Of a stretch of 64,000 nucleotides of DNA, positions 1 to 7,617 are shown piece after piece. Source of the stretch: Mycolicibacterium frederiksbergense (lineage in GTDB: Bacteria > Actinomycetota > Actinomycetes > Mycobacteriales > Mycobacteriaceae); assembly GCF_029893345.1 (NCBI RefSeq), contig NZ_JARXVE010000006.1, positions 310,001 through 374,000 of the forward strand. The letters run 5' to 3'. Under the pieces are notes generated by a model. That model did no database searches. It was not told the origin of the DNA and saw nothing but the letters and a program-made list of their open reading frames with translations. The translations under genes were made by a program, and so were the position numbers. How positions within the stretch are numbered: the stretch's first letter is position 1; every line of letters begins with the position of its first letter.

Positions 1-148
1 TGGGCTAGGTGGATTGCATCCCGACGACACACCGGTCGGCGGGATGCTGCCCCCGGCAACGTGTGCCGCCCGTCATAGGGCAGGATAGAAGGGCCGTCCA
101 GGGCGATCCCTGATGGCTGTCTACGTGCGAGGAGTGCCGAGGAAACCG

Positions 149-898
149 ATGGCGGATCCGAATGTCGCCGGCCAGGGCGCAGCACCCATTCGTCCCTTCT
201 ACACGAGGGTTCTGCTCAAGCTCGGCGGTGAGATGTTCGGCGGCGGCCAGGTCGGCCTCGACCCCGACGTCGTGCACCAGGTCGCGGCCCAGATCGCCGA
301 GGTCGTGCGCAGCGGCGTCCAGGTCGCGGTGGTGATCGGCGGCGGCAACTTCTTCCGCGGCGCGCAATTGCAGCAGCGTGGCATGGAACGCACCCGCAGC
401 GACTACATGGGCATGCTCGGCACCGTGATGAACAGCCTTGCCTTGCAGGACTTCCTGCAAAAAGAAGGCATCGACACCCGGGTGCAGACGGCGATCACCA
501 TGGGGCAGGTGGCGGAGCCCTACATCCCATTGCGGGCCGTGCGGCACCTGGAAAAGGGCCGGGTGGTCATCTTCGGCGCCGGCATGGGCCTGCCGTACTT
601 CTCCACCGACACCACTGCCGCGCAGCGAGCCCTGGAGATCGGCGCCGACGTGGTGCTGATGGCCAAGGCGGTCGACGGCGTCTATACCGCGGACCCGCGT
701 CAGGACCCCGATGCGCAGCTGCTGACCGCGATCACCCACCGCGAGGTCATCGACCGCGGTCTGCAGGTAGCCGATGCCACCGCGTTCAGTTTGTGTATGG
801 ACAACCGGATGCCGATTCTGGTGTTCAACCTGCTTACCAACGGGAATATCGCTCGTGCGGTCGCGGGTGAGAAGATCGGAACACTGGTCACCACCTGA
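149..898 (+). CDS. pyrH: UMP kinase (uridylate kinase)
   Basis: Phosphorylates UMP to UDP with ATP in cytoplasmic pyrimidine synthesis. The 249-residue protein has the amino-acid-kinase fold hallmarks of PyrH: the N-terminal LKLGGEMF strand-loop, the VVIGGGNFFRG segment and the C-terminal GTLV end. I chose the ATG at 149 because it follows a GAGGAA ribosome site and gives the usual MADPN-type mycobacterial N-terminus; an upstream ATG at 113 would add 12 residues with no recognisable match. It is followed 41 bp later by frr and then cdsA, the usual actinobacterial order. The preceding 148 bases hold no recognisable gene. Confidence 0.96.
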   Translation: MADPNVAGQGAAPIRPFYTRVLLKLGGEMFGGGQVGLDPDVVHQVAAQIAEVVRSGVQVAVVIGGGNFFRGAQLQQRGMERTRSDYMGMLGTVMNSLALQDFLQKEGIDTRVQTAITMGQVAEPYIPLRAVRHLEKGRVVIFGAGMGLPYFSTDTTAAQRALEIGADVVLMAKAVDGVYTADPRQDPDAQLLTAITHREVIDRGLQVADATAFSLCMDNRMPILVFNLLTNGNIARAVAGEKIGTLVTT

Positions 899-939
899 CG
901 GGTGGGCCGGGCGAGCGAGAGCGGACGGGAGAACACAAG

Positions 940-1497
940 GTGATCGACGAAACTCTCTTCGATGCCGAAGAGAAGATGGAAAAGGCCGTGAGTGTGGCCC
1001 GCGACGATTTGGCGTCGATTCGGACCGGTCGGGCCAATCCGGGGATGTTCACCCGCATCAACATCGACTACTACGGGTCGATGACGTCGATCACGCAGCT
1101 GGCGAGCATCAACGTGCCCGAGGCGCGGCTCGTCGTCATCAAGCCCTATGAGGCCTCGCAGCTGAGGCCGATCGAGGACGCGATCCGCAACTCCGACCTT
1201 GGGGTCAACCCGAGCAATGACGGCAACGTCATCCGGATTTCCATCCCGCAGCTGACCGAGGAGCGTCGCCGCGACCTGGTCAAGCAGGCGAAATCCAAAG
1301 GCGAGGACGCCAAGGTGTCGGTCCGCAACATCCGCCGCAAGGCGATGGATGAGCTCAGCCGGATCAAGAAGGACGGCGAGGCCGGCGAGGACGAGGTCGG
1401 GCGGGCAGAGAAGGATCTCGACAAATCGACCCACACCTACACCAGCCAGATCGACGACCTGGTCAAGCACAAGGAAGGCGAGTTGCTGGAGGTCTAG
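940..1497 (+). CDS. frr: Ribosome recycling factor
   Basis: With EF-G it splits post-termination ribosomes into subunits. At 185 residues it has the standard RRF length. The sequence shows the family core: DLASIRTGRANPGMF near the N-terminus, the IPQLTEERRRDLVK helix, and the C-terminal DDLVKHKEGELLEV tail. It starts at a GTG preceded by a GGGAGAA-like ribosome site. It lies between pyrH and cdsA and is probably co-transcribed with both. Nothing about its sequence is unusual. Confidence 0.97.
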   Translation: MIDETLFDAEEKMEKAVSVARDDLASIRTGRANPGMFTRINIDYYGSMTSITQLASINVPEARLVVIKPYEASQLRPIEDAIRNSDLGVNPSNDGNVIRISIPQLTEERRRDLVKQAKSKGEDAKVSVRNIRRKAMDELSRIKKDGEAGEDEVGRAEKDLDKSTHTYTSQIDDLVKHKEGELLEV

Positions 1498-1520
1498 ATG
1501 ACCTTCAGCACCCCAGTCCC

Positions 1521-2366
1521 GTGGCACAGTCTGAGCCACCGCAGAAGACCTCGCGTGCCGGCCGCGACCTGCCGGCAGCTATCACCGTCGGAGTGGTCCT
1601 CGGTGCCCTTGCGATAGGCACCCTGCTCTTCGCGCCCATCTGGTGGCTGCCGCTGCTCGCGGTGGCCATCGCCATCGCCACCCACGAGGTGATCCGGCGG
1701 ATGCGCGAGCACGGCTACGCGCTGCCCACCGTGCCGCTGCTGCTCGGCGGGCAGGCGATGATCTGGCTGACCTGGCCGTTCGGGGTCGCGGGCCTACTGG
1801 GCGCCTACGGCGGCACCGTCGTCGTCTGCATGGTGTGGCGGCTGGTCGGCCAGGGGCTGGACCAGCAACCCGTCAACTACCTGCGCGATACTGCGGTCTC
1901 GGTGCTGCTCGCCGCGTGGGTGCCGATGTTTGCGGCCTTCACCGCCCTGCTGATTTTCGCCGACCACGGCGGTGTGCGGGTGTTCATCGTGATCGTCACG
2001 GTCGTGTTCGCCGACATCGGTGGCTATGTGGCGGGCGTCCTGTTCGGCAAGCACCTGCTGGCGCCGGCGATCAGCCCGAAGAAGTCCTGGGAGGGCCTCG
2101 GCGGTTCGCTGCTGTTCGGTGTCACCGCCGCGGTGCTCTCCGTAACGTTCCTCTTGGACAAGCCGGCCTGGGTGGGCGTGCCGCTGGGCCTGTTGCTGGT
2201 GATCACCGGTGTGCTCGGTGATCTAGTCGAATCGCAGGTCAAACGCGACCTCGGGATCAAGGACATGGGCACGCTGCTGCCCGGGCACGGCGGCATCATG
2301 GACCGGATCGACGCGATGCTGCCGTCCGCCGTCGTCGGCTGGATCGTGCTGACCCTGCTGGCCTGA
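1521..2366 (+). CDS. cdsA: Phosphatidate cytidylyltransferase (CDP-diacylglycerol synthase)
   Basis: Integral membrane enzyme making CDP-diacylglycerol from phosphatidic acid and CTP, the precursor of phosphatidylinositol and cardiolipin. The 281-residue protein has about eight hydrophobic segments. The CDS family signature lies near the C-terminus, with SQVKRDLGIKDMG followed by LPGHGGIMDRID. The GTG start at 1521 lies 23 bp after the frr stop. The ATG at 1498 is in another frame. A strong hairpin directly downstream separates it from the convergent gene. Confidence 0.95.
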   Translation: MAQSEPPQKTSRAGRDLPAAITVGVVLGALAIGTLLFAPIWWLPLLAVAIAIATHEVIRRMREHGYALPTVPLLLGGQAMIWLTWPFGVAGLLGAYGGTVVVCMVWRLVGQGLDQQPVNYLRDTAVSVLLAAWVPMFAAFTALLIFADHGGVRVFIVIVTVVFADIGGYVAGVLFGKHLLAPAISPKKSWEGLGGSLLFGVTAAVLSVTFLLDKPAWVGVPLGLLLVITGVLGDLVESQVKRDLGIKDMGTLLPGHGGIMDRIDAMLPSAVVGWIVLTLLA

Positions 2367-2370
2367 GGCG

Positions 2371-2403
2371 GGTCAGCCGCGGCGTCACGATGCGCGGCTG
2401 ACC
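2371..2403. terminator. Bidirectional hairpin between cdsA and the convergent EthD-like gene
   Basis: Perfect 11-bp stem: GGTCAGCCGCG at 2371-2381 pairs with CGCGGCTGACC at 2393-2403 around an 11-nt loop. It lies between two convergent stop codons. There is no U-tract, which is common for mycobacterial terminators. Confidence 0.6.
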
Positions 2404-2408
2404 ACTGC

Positions 2409-3092
2409 CTACCGGGACCGTTGAGACGCCAGCTCGTAGACGTACCGGCTGGTGGGGACCGAGTCCAGGTTGGTGTGTGCCCCGAACCGGGTCACACTCT
2501 CGATCATCAGGCCGAGGCGACGCTGCAACTCGGCATCGTCGCCGCCGCTGCCGTAGAAGGCGTGCGGATCGGTCATGGCCGCCATTGGGAACAACTCCTC
2601 GACCAGGGCGTCGACCCGATCGTGACCGAGAACCGTGCGCAGCACCCGGTTCTGCACGTAGCCGAAGGTCGCCTGCGTCTCGATGGCCACTGTGGTGTGC
2701 TGTCCCTGCCAGCGGTATAGCCACTCCTCGGGAGTGAGATCGGCGGGGATTCGCAGGAATCCGATCTGGGCAAGTGCCGGGGTGCGTTCGCCATCAGCGA
2801 CCGGGGGCGGCTCCAACCGCACCGTTTCCTGTACCTCCCAACCCGCGCACCGGTGGGCGGCTCCGGCCAGCAGCTCGGAGATTGCGGTCGGCTCGGTCTC
2901 GGTCCAGACGCTGACCGCCGCGTTCACCGGGGCGTCGAAGGCAGTGATGCGGAGCTGTGTGGGGGCGACGTCGGCGTCGTCCACATTGACCTGCAGACGG
3001 CTCACGCCGGCCGCGTGCAGCGCCTCGTGCAGCGCCGGCGCGCGCAGAGACTGATCCAGGCCCGAGCCCCACAGGGCGTACATGAATTTCAC
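2409..3092 (-). CDS. EthD-like dimeric alpha/beta-barrel protein
   Basis: A 227-residue protein starting VKFMYALWGSG. It resembles the EthD/ferredoxin-like dimeric barrel proteins found in actinobacterial catabolic clusters, apparently as a tandem of two such modules: the second begins around IGFLRIPADLTPEEW, with a conserved WQGQHTTVAIETQ stretch. Its chemistry is unknown. I prefer the GTG at 3092 because AAGGAG sits 5 nt upstream (3098-3103). An ATG at 3122 in the same frame overlaps the upstream gene's stop (ATGA) and would add 10 residues. It is the last gene of a minus-strand operon with the SMP-30 gene and the aminotransferase. Confidence 0.6.
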   Translation of the reverse strand: MKFMYALWGSGLDQSLRAPALHEALHAAGVSRLQVNVDDADVAPTQLRITAFDAPVNAAVSVWTETEPTAISELLAGAAHRCAGWEVQETVRLEPPPVADGERTPALAQIGFLRIPADLTPEEWLYRWQGQHTTVAIETQATFGYVQNRVLRTVLGHDRVDALVEELFPMAAMTDPHAFYGSGGDDAELQRRLGLMIESVTRFGAHTNLDSVPTSRYVYELASQRSR

Positions 3093-3118
3093 GGCTTCTC
3101 CTTCTGTCGACTGGTCGG

Positions 3119-3973
3119 TCATGCGATCGCGTCGTCGAGCTCGACTGCGAGTATTGCGCCCGACCGCGCGGTGTCGGTGTCTGTGGGTGCCACCGAGGTC
3201 GAGGCGCAGATGTAGAGCGTGCGACCGTCCGGGCCGCCGAGCTCGCAGGCCGTCGGGTACCAACTGCCGGTGCCGATGACATGGGTCTGATCGCCGCTGC
3301 GATCGACGCGGACGACGGCGTTGGAGTTGGGCGAGGCAAACCACACCGCACCGGTGGGGTCGGCGCAGATCCCGTCGGGAACCCTGCGCCCGAGGTCGGC
3401 GAACACCTGCTGGTCGGAAAGGGTGCCGTCGGGATCCCGGCGAAAGCTGGTGAGCCGGCGGGCCAGTGACTCGGCGACGATGAGCCGAGTTCCGCCCTCG
3501 ATCAGGGCCATGCCGTTGGGCACCAGGACGTCGCCGGAGACCACCTGAACCTCACCGTTCGGGTCCACCCTGATGAGTTTCGTCGGGGTGGGGGAGCCCC
3601 CTTCGTAGTAGTCGAAGCCGATGTCGCCGATGTAGGCCCGGCCGGCATCGTCGACCAGCATGTCGTTGCTTGGCCCGCGATGATACGGCGACAGATCAGC
3701 CACCGTTGTGGTGGTCTGACCGTCATAGCGCAGCAGCTTCCGGTTCAGCATGGACACCACCAGCAGGTCGCCGTCGGGTGTCCAACCGAGGCCCGACGGC
3801 TGGCCGGCGACCTCCAGTACCGGTTCGGCACGCTGCCCGGGCGCTATCCGGAACACGGTGCCGGCGTGCTGGTCGGAGAACCACAGGGCGCCGTTGTACC
3901 AGCGCGGGCACTCCGGAAAGGTCAGGCCCTCGGCTCCGGGTATCAGGCCGGCCCGGGGGCCGTCCGCGGTCAC
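3119..3973 (-). CDS. SMP-30/gluconolactonase-family protein
   Basis: A 284-residue six-bladed beta-propeller of the SMP-30/gluconolaconase/LRE family, typically a metal-dependent lactonase. Family features include the N-terminal EGLTFPECPRW (metal-ligand Glu), the repeated DGxLxV blades, VPNGMAL (metal-ligand Asn region) and PDGICADPTGAVW (metal-ligand Asp region). The GTG start overlaps the aminotransferase stop by 4 bp, so the two are translationally coupled. A second SMP-30 gene lies at 25564-26427. The natural lactone is not deducible. No signal peptide is visible, so it is probably cytoplasmic. Confidence 0.85.
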   Translation of the reverse strand: MTADGPRAGLIPGAEGLTFPECPRWYNGALWFSDQHAGTVFRIAPGQRAEPVLEVAGQPSGLGWTPDGDLLVVSMLNRKLLRYDGQTTTTVADLSPYHRGPSNDMLVDDAGRAYIGDIGFDYYEGGSPTPTKLIRVDPNGEVQVVSGDVLVPNGMALIEGGTRLIVAESLARRLTSFRRDPDGTLSDQQVFADLGRRVPDGICADPTGAVWFASPNSNAVVRVDRSGDQTHVIGTGSWYPTACELGGPDGRTLYICASTSVAPTDTDTARSGAILAVELDDAIA

Positions 3974-5232
3974 TTGATCACCGATTCGCGGATGGCCGAG
4001 CCCAGAATCGCGATGCCCCTTCGCATTTCGTCGTCATCGACGTGGCTGTAGGCCAGTCGCAGGTAACCTGCTCCGTCGGCAGCGGCACTGTCGATCATGA
4101 ACCGCTCGCCCGGACGGAATGCCACGCCACCCTCGGCGGACCGGCGTCGAACTTCACGCCAGTCAACTTGATCGGACAATTTGAGCCACAGATAGAAGCC
4201 GCCCTCGGGTACCGCGAACGTCACCCAGGGACCGCAGTGTTCACGAACGGCGGCCACCGCGACGTCGAGCTTGCGCCGGTACACATCGTTGGCGCGGTCG
4301 ATCTGCTTGTCGAAGCCACCGGAGGCGACGAATTGCGCCAGTGCCCGGCAGGTCCACAGGCTTGGACCCAAATCCTGCCGTACCGAACCCAGTGCGCTGA
4401 TCAGCTCTTCCGGTCCGGTCATCCACCCGATTCGCAGCGCGGGCGCCACGGTCTTGCTGAAGCCGTGCGACTGCATCACCCTGCCCGCGGTGTCCATCGA
4501 CAGCAGCGTGGGAAGCGGTTCGCCGTGGTAGCGCAGGTCGCCGTAGATGTTGTCCTCGAGGACCAGGAAGTCGTACTCCTGCGCCAGCTCCAGGATGCGC
4601 CGGCGTCGCGGTTCCGACGTCGAGACACAGGTCGGAAGCTGGAACGTGGCCACGATGTACAGCAGCTTCGGCACCACCCCGGTGGCGGCCATCTCCTTGA
4701 GGCGCGTTTCCAGGGCCTCGGGATCGAGCCCGTCGGCGTCGATCGCCACGGGCCGAATGTCTGCGCCGCGCATCTTGGCGTACCGCAAGGCGTAGGGGAA
4801 TGTCGCGGCCTCCACGAGCACCCCGTCGCCGGGGTTGACCAGCGCGTTGATCGCCAGGGCGATGGCCTGCACCGAACCGGAGGTGATGATCAGATTGTCC
4901 GGGCCCAGGTCGGCGCGCGCGTTGCGCTCACCCAGCCACCGCGCCAGCTCGCGGCGCAGGTGCAGACTGCCCAGGACCAGCTCGGTATAGCCGGTATTGC
5001 CGTAGACGATCTGGTCGCCAGGTCCGTCGACGTCCAGCGATACGTATTCCAGGGCGCGCGCCCCGTCACGCCGGAGCACGTCGCTGTGCAGGTGGTCGAG
5101 CTCGGCCAGCGGGAATGTCTCCGCGGACGGAATCCCCTGATCGAAGTTGAACGTGACCGGTACCGGGTCCGGCGGGGGGACAACGGGTGTGACTCGCGCG
5201 ATGTCGGACAAAAACCTCTGAACGTCGACCAC
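3970..5232 (-). CDS. PLP-dependent class I/II aminotransferase
   Basis: A 420-residue fold-type I aminotransferase, most like the 2-aminoadipate/MocR-associated group but without an N-terminal DNA-binding domain. Visible elements are GNTGYTELVLGSLHLR, the ITSGSVQAI cofactor-binding loop, DNIYGDLRY, and SHGFSKTVAPALRIGW, which contains the PLP-binding lysine and the phosphate-binding arginine. It starts at GTG 5232 with GAAGGAG about 10 nt upstream. It is the first gene of a three-gene operon and is divergent from a TetR gene, 53 bp away, which probably controls it. The amino donor is unknown. Confidence 0.88.
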   Translation of the reverse strand: MVDVQRFLSDIARVTPVVPPPDPVPVTFNFDQGIPSAETFPLAELDHLHSDVLRRDGARALEYVSLDVDGPGDQIVYGNTGYTELVLGSLHLRRELARWLGERNARADLGPDNLIITSGSVQAIALAINALVNPGDGVLVEAATFPYALRYAKMRGADIRPVAIDADGLDPEALETRLKEMAATGVVPKLLYIVATFQLPTCVSTSEPRRRRILELAQEYDFLVLEDNIYGDLRYHGEPLPTLLSMDTAGRVMQSHGFSKTVAPALRIGWMTGPEELISALGSVRQDLGPSLWTCRALAQFVASGGFDKQIDRANDVYRRKLDVAVAAVREHCGPWVTFAVPEGGFYLWLKLSDQVDWREVRRRSAEGGVAFRPGERFMIDSAAADGAGYLRLAYSHVDDDEMRRGIAILGSAIRESVIK

Positions 5233-5285
5233 GTTTGTTCAGCTCCTTCTTGTTCTGCTCGATGCGGGATTTACAGTTGGCTTCG

Positions 5286-5912
5286 ATGAGTGAGGCTGTC
5301 GAGGTTCCCGGGAGACGTCCTGCGGTTCAGCGCCGCAGCCAGGTGACGGCTTCGCGGGTGCTCGACGCCGCGCTGGAAATCCTGACCGAGTCGGGGGCGC
5401 AGGGCTTGACCATTGCCGCGGTCAGCGAGCGCTCCGGAGTCTCCAACGGCGCCATCTACCATCGCTTCGCCGACCGTCGACAGTTGCTGGTGGAAGCCCA
5501 TGCCAGGTTTTTGAACCGGCTCAGCGAATCCAGCGAATACCGTTCGGCACCTTGGTATTCGGCTACCGACAGGCAAGTGTTCGTGTCGGGTTTCGTGGCC
5601 ATGTTCCTGGCTGCCGTCGCGGACAATCGTGCTCTGCTCTTCGTGTTTGTCAGTCTCGGCCGGGACGATCCGGACATGTGGGCGGACGGAGTCGCGTGGA
5701 GCCGTTCCTTGGCGCGGGCTTTCAGCCGGGTGCTCACGGAGCGATTCGGTTGTAGCGCTGCCGCTGCCGACACCGCATTCCGGATGGTGTACTCCAACGC
5801 GTTTCTGCCAGTCGTGTTCGGGACTGACGAAATTACCTCGGTTGGAATGGACTCTGCCGTCCGTGCCGAACATCTGGCGACCGCCGTGGAGGCTGTCTTG
5901 GAACGGTACTGA
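5286..5912 (+). CDS. TetR/AcrR-family transcriptional regulator
   Basis: A 208-residue one-component regulator. The N-terminal helix-turn-helix reads LTIAAVSERSGVSNGAIYHRF; the remainder is a helical ligand-binding domain without a recognisable class. It is divergent from the aminotransferase/SMP-30/EthD operon, with only 53 bp between the starts, so it is the likely regulator of that operon. I chose ATG 5286; in-frame starts at 5235 and 5262 would overlap the shared promoter region. Confidence 0.85.
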   Translation: MSEAVEVPGRRPAVQRRSQVTASRVLDAALEILTESGAQGLTIAAVSERSGVSNGAIYHRFADRRQLLVEAHARFLNRLSESSEYRSAPWYSATDRQVFVSGFVAMFLAAVADNRALLFVFVSLGRDDPDMWADGVAWSRSLARAFSRVLTERFGCSAAAADTAFRMVYSNAFLPVVFGTDEITSVGMDSAVRAEHLATAVEAVLERY

Positions 5913-5960
5913 CCAAGAGGTCTGGTTGCTTCGATGCCAGCCAATCGTGACCCTCTCGAT

Positions 5961-5990
5961 CTAAAACCAGAGTGCACACTCTGGTTTTAG
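5961..5990. repeat. Perfect 14-2-14 palindrome between the TetR gene and rlmN
   Basis: CTAAAACCAGAGTG, then CA, then its exact inverse CACTCTGGTTTTAG. It lies 48 bp after the TetR stop and 60 bp before the rlmN start. It could be a hairpin terminator for the TetR gene or an operator. There is no following U-run, and its AT-rich ends stand out from the local composition. Confidence 0.7.
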
Positions 5991-6050
5991 AACACGTTAC
6001 AACTCGGCGGTGTTCACGCGCAATGACGGTGCTGGGATACTCGAGGAGTT

Positions 6051-7181
6051 ATGTCTGCCGAAAGTAAGCCGCTGCCGTTGGTCTTCGAGGCCCCTCGGCG
6101 TGCGATGCCGCCGCAGCACCTTGCCGACCTCGATGAGGACGGCCGGGCGGCTGCCGTCACCGAGCTGGGGCTGCCGAAATTTCGGGCCAAGCAGCTGGCC
6201 AACCAGTACTACGGACGGCTGCTCGCCGACCCGCAGCAGATGACCGACCTGCCCGCGGCCGTGCGCGAGCAGGTCGCCGGGGCCCTGTTTCCCGCGCTGC
6301 TCGATCCGGTAAAGCAGATCCAGTGCGACGCCGGGGAGACCCGCAAGACGCTGTGGCGTGCCGGGGACGGAACGACGTTCGAATCCGTGCTGATGCGGTA
6401 CCCGCAGCGCAACACCGTGTGCATCTCCTCGCAGGCCGGCTGCGGTATGGCCTGCCCGTTCTGCGCCACCGGCCAGGGCGGACTGAAGCGCAACCTGTCC
6501 ACCGCCGAGATACTCGAGCAAGTCCGGGCGGCGTCGTCGGCCATGCGGTCCGAGCATGACGGGCGGCTGTCCAACATCGTCTTCATGGGCATGGGGGAGC
6601 CGCTGGCCAACTACAACCGGGTGCTGGCCGCGGTGAAGCGCATCATCGCCGCGCCGCCGAACGGGTTCGGGATCAGCGCGCGCTCGGTCACGGTGTCGAC
6701 CGTGGGGCTGGCCCCGGCGATCCGGAAACTCGCCGACGAACGGCTCGGCGTCACCCTGGCCCTGTCGCTGCACACGCCGGACGACGAGCTGCGCGACACT
6801 CTGGTGCCGGTGAACAACCGGTGGAAGGTCGACGAAGTTCTTGATGCGGCCCGCTACTACGCCGATACCACCGGCAGGCGGGTGTCCGTCGAGTACGCGT
6901 TGATCCGGGACGTCAACGATCAGCCGTGGCGCGCCGACCTTCTTGGTAAGAAGCTGCACGCCAAGCTGGGGCCGCTGGTGCACGTCAACCTCATCCCGCT
7001 CAATCCGACGCCGGGTAGCGAGTGGGATGCCAGCCCCAAGCCGGTCGAGCGGGAATTCGTCAGACGGGTTCAGGCCAAGGGCGTGTCGTGCACCGTGCGC
7101 GACACCCGGGGGCGGGAAATCGCCGCGGCCTGTGGTCAGCTCGCCGCGACGGCCGAGCCGTCAATTGGGCACGAGGGCTGA
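6051..7181 (+). CDS. rlmN: 23S rRNA (adenine2503-C2)-methyltransferase / tRNA m2A37 methyltransferase
   Basis: Radical-SAM enzyme that methylates C2 of A2503 in 23S rRNA and of A37 in some tRNAs. The 376-residue length is normal. The [4Fe-4S] motif CxxxCxxC is C131-GMA-C135-PF-C138. Other family segments are MGMGEPLANYNRV, the SVEYALIRDVND region, and the C-terminal GVSCTVRDTRGREIAAACGQL, which carries the catalytic cysteines. The ATG at 6051 has GAGGAG just upstream. In related genomes it lies close to cdsA; here four accessory genes intervene. Confidence 0.95.
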   Translation: MSAESKPLPLVFEAPRRAMPPQHLADLDEDGRAAAVTELGLPKFRAKQLANQYYGRLLADPQQMTDLPAAVREQVAGALFPALLDPVKQIQCDAGETRKTLWRAGDGTTFESVLMRYPQRNTVCISSQAGCGMACPFCATGQGGLKRNLSTAEILEQVRAASSAMRSEHDGRLSNIVFMGMGEPLANYNRVLAAVKRIIAAPPNGFGISARSVTVSTVGLAPAIRKLADERLGVTLALSLHTPDDELRDTLVPVNNRWKVDEVLDAARYYADTTGRRVSVEYALIRDVNDQPWRADLLGKKLHAKLGPLVHVNLIPLNPTPGSEWDASPKPVEREFVRRVQAKGVSCTVRDTRGREIAAACGQLAATAEPSIGHEG

Positions 7182-7191
7182 TTTCGTCGAG

Positions 7192-7617
7192 CTAGCCCTG
7201 CGTCGGCGGATTGGTGAACCACAGGTTCTCCTCACGCAGACCGCGGCTGCGCCAACCGTCGGGTGTGCGCACCAGCTCGTGGTGGTAGTAGCCGCCGCAC
7301 GCACTCATCTCGGCCATTCCCGGTAGCTGCATCGGGTTGTAGAACATCGCCCGAACGCTCGCGCTGTCGCCGTCGATCTGGGCATCGATGTTGGTGATGT
7401 AGTGCATGCTCCACGGGATCACCCCGAAGTTCGCGGCGAACCAGTCGACGACCTCTTCACGCGTCCCCACCATGGCGCCCGCCGACGAGTAGTCGATGCG
7501 GGCGTCCGCGGTGAACACCGACCGGTACAGCTCCCAATCCTTGCTGTCCACGGCACGGGCGTAGCGGGTCAGCAGGGCGGAGATCTCCAGTTGATCGGCC
7601 AGCTGTTGCGCGTCCAC
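7192..7617 (-). CDS. SnoaL-like (NTF2-fold) protein
   Basis: A 141-residue protein of the NTF2/SnoaL-like superfamily: an N-terminal helix (LADQLEISALLTRYARAVDSKDW), the FTADARIDYSSAG turn, and beta-strands with SMHYITNIDAQIDGDSASVRAMF. Such proteins are often small dehydratases, isomerases or hydrolases with substrate-specific pockets. The start is a GTG whose first base is the last base of the ALDH stop codon, so translation is coupled to the ALDH. The function is not predictable beyond the fold. Confidence 0.8.
   Translation of the reverse strand: MDAQQLADQLEISALLTRYARAVDSKDWELYRSVFTADARIDYSSAGAMVGTREEVVDWFAANFGVIPWSMHYITNIDAQIDGDSASVRAMFYNPMQLPGMAEMSACGGYYHHELVRTPDGWRSRGLREENLWFTNPPTQG

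Noticed and set aside
5..739. Long minus-strand open frame antisense to pyrH
   Set aside because: A GC-skew shadow of the conserved pyrH gene, with no homology of its own.
5270..5275. TTTACA between the aminotransferase and TetR genes as a sixth member of the dyad regulon
   Set aside because: The partner half-site TGT(C/A)A is not present at the required 20-bp spacing.
5988..6001. TAGAACACGTTACA matches the KstR consensus TNNAACNNGTTNNA upstream of rlmN
   Set aside because: Only eight fixed positions, so about one chance match is expected in a window of this size, and rlmN is not a sterol gene.
7174..7199. AGGGCT-N14-AGCCCT as a terminator between rlmN and the SnoaL-like gene
   Set aside because: Only a 6-bp stem with a 14-nt loop, overlapping both coding ends; too weak to claim.
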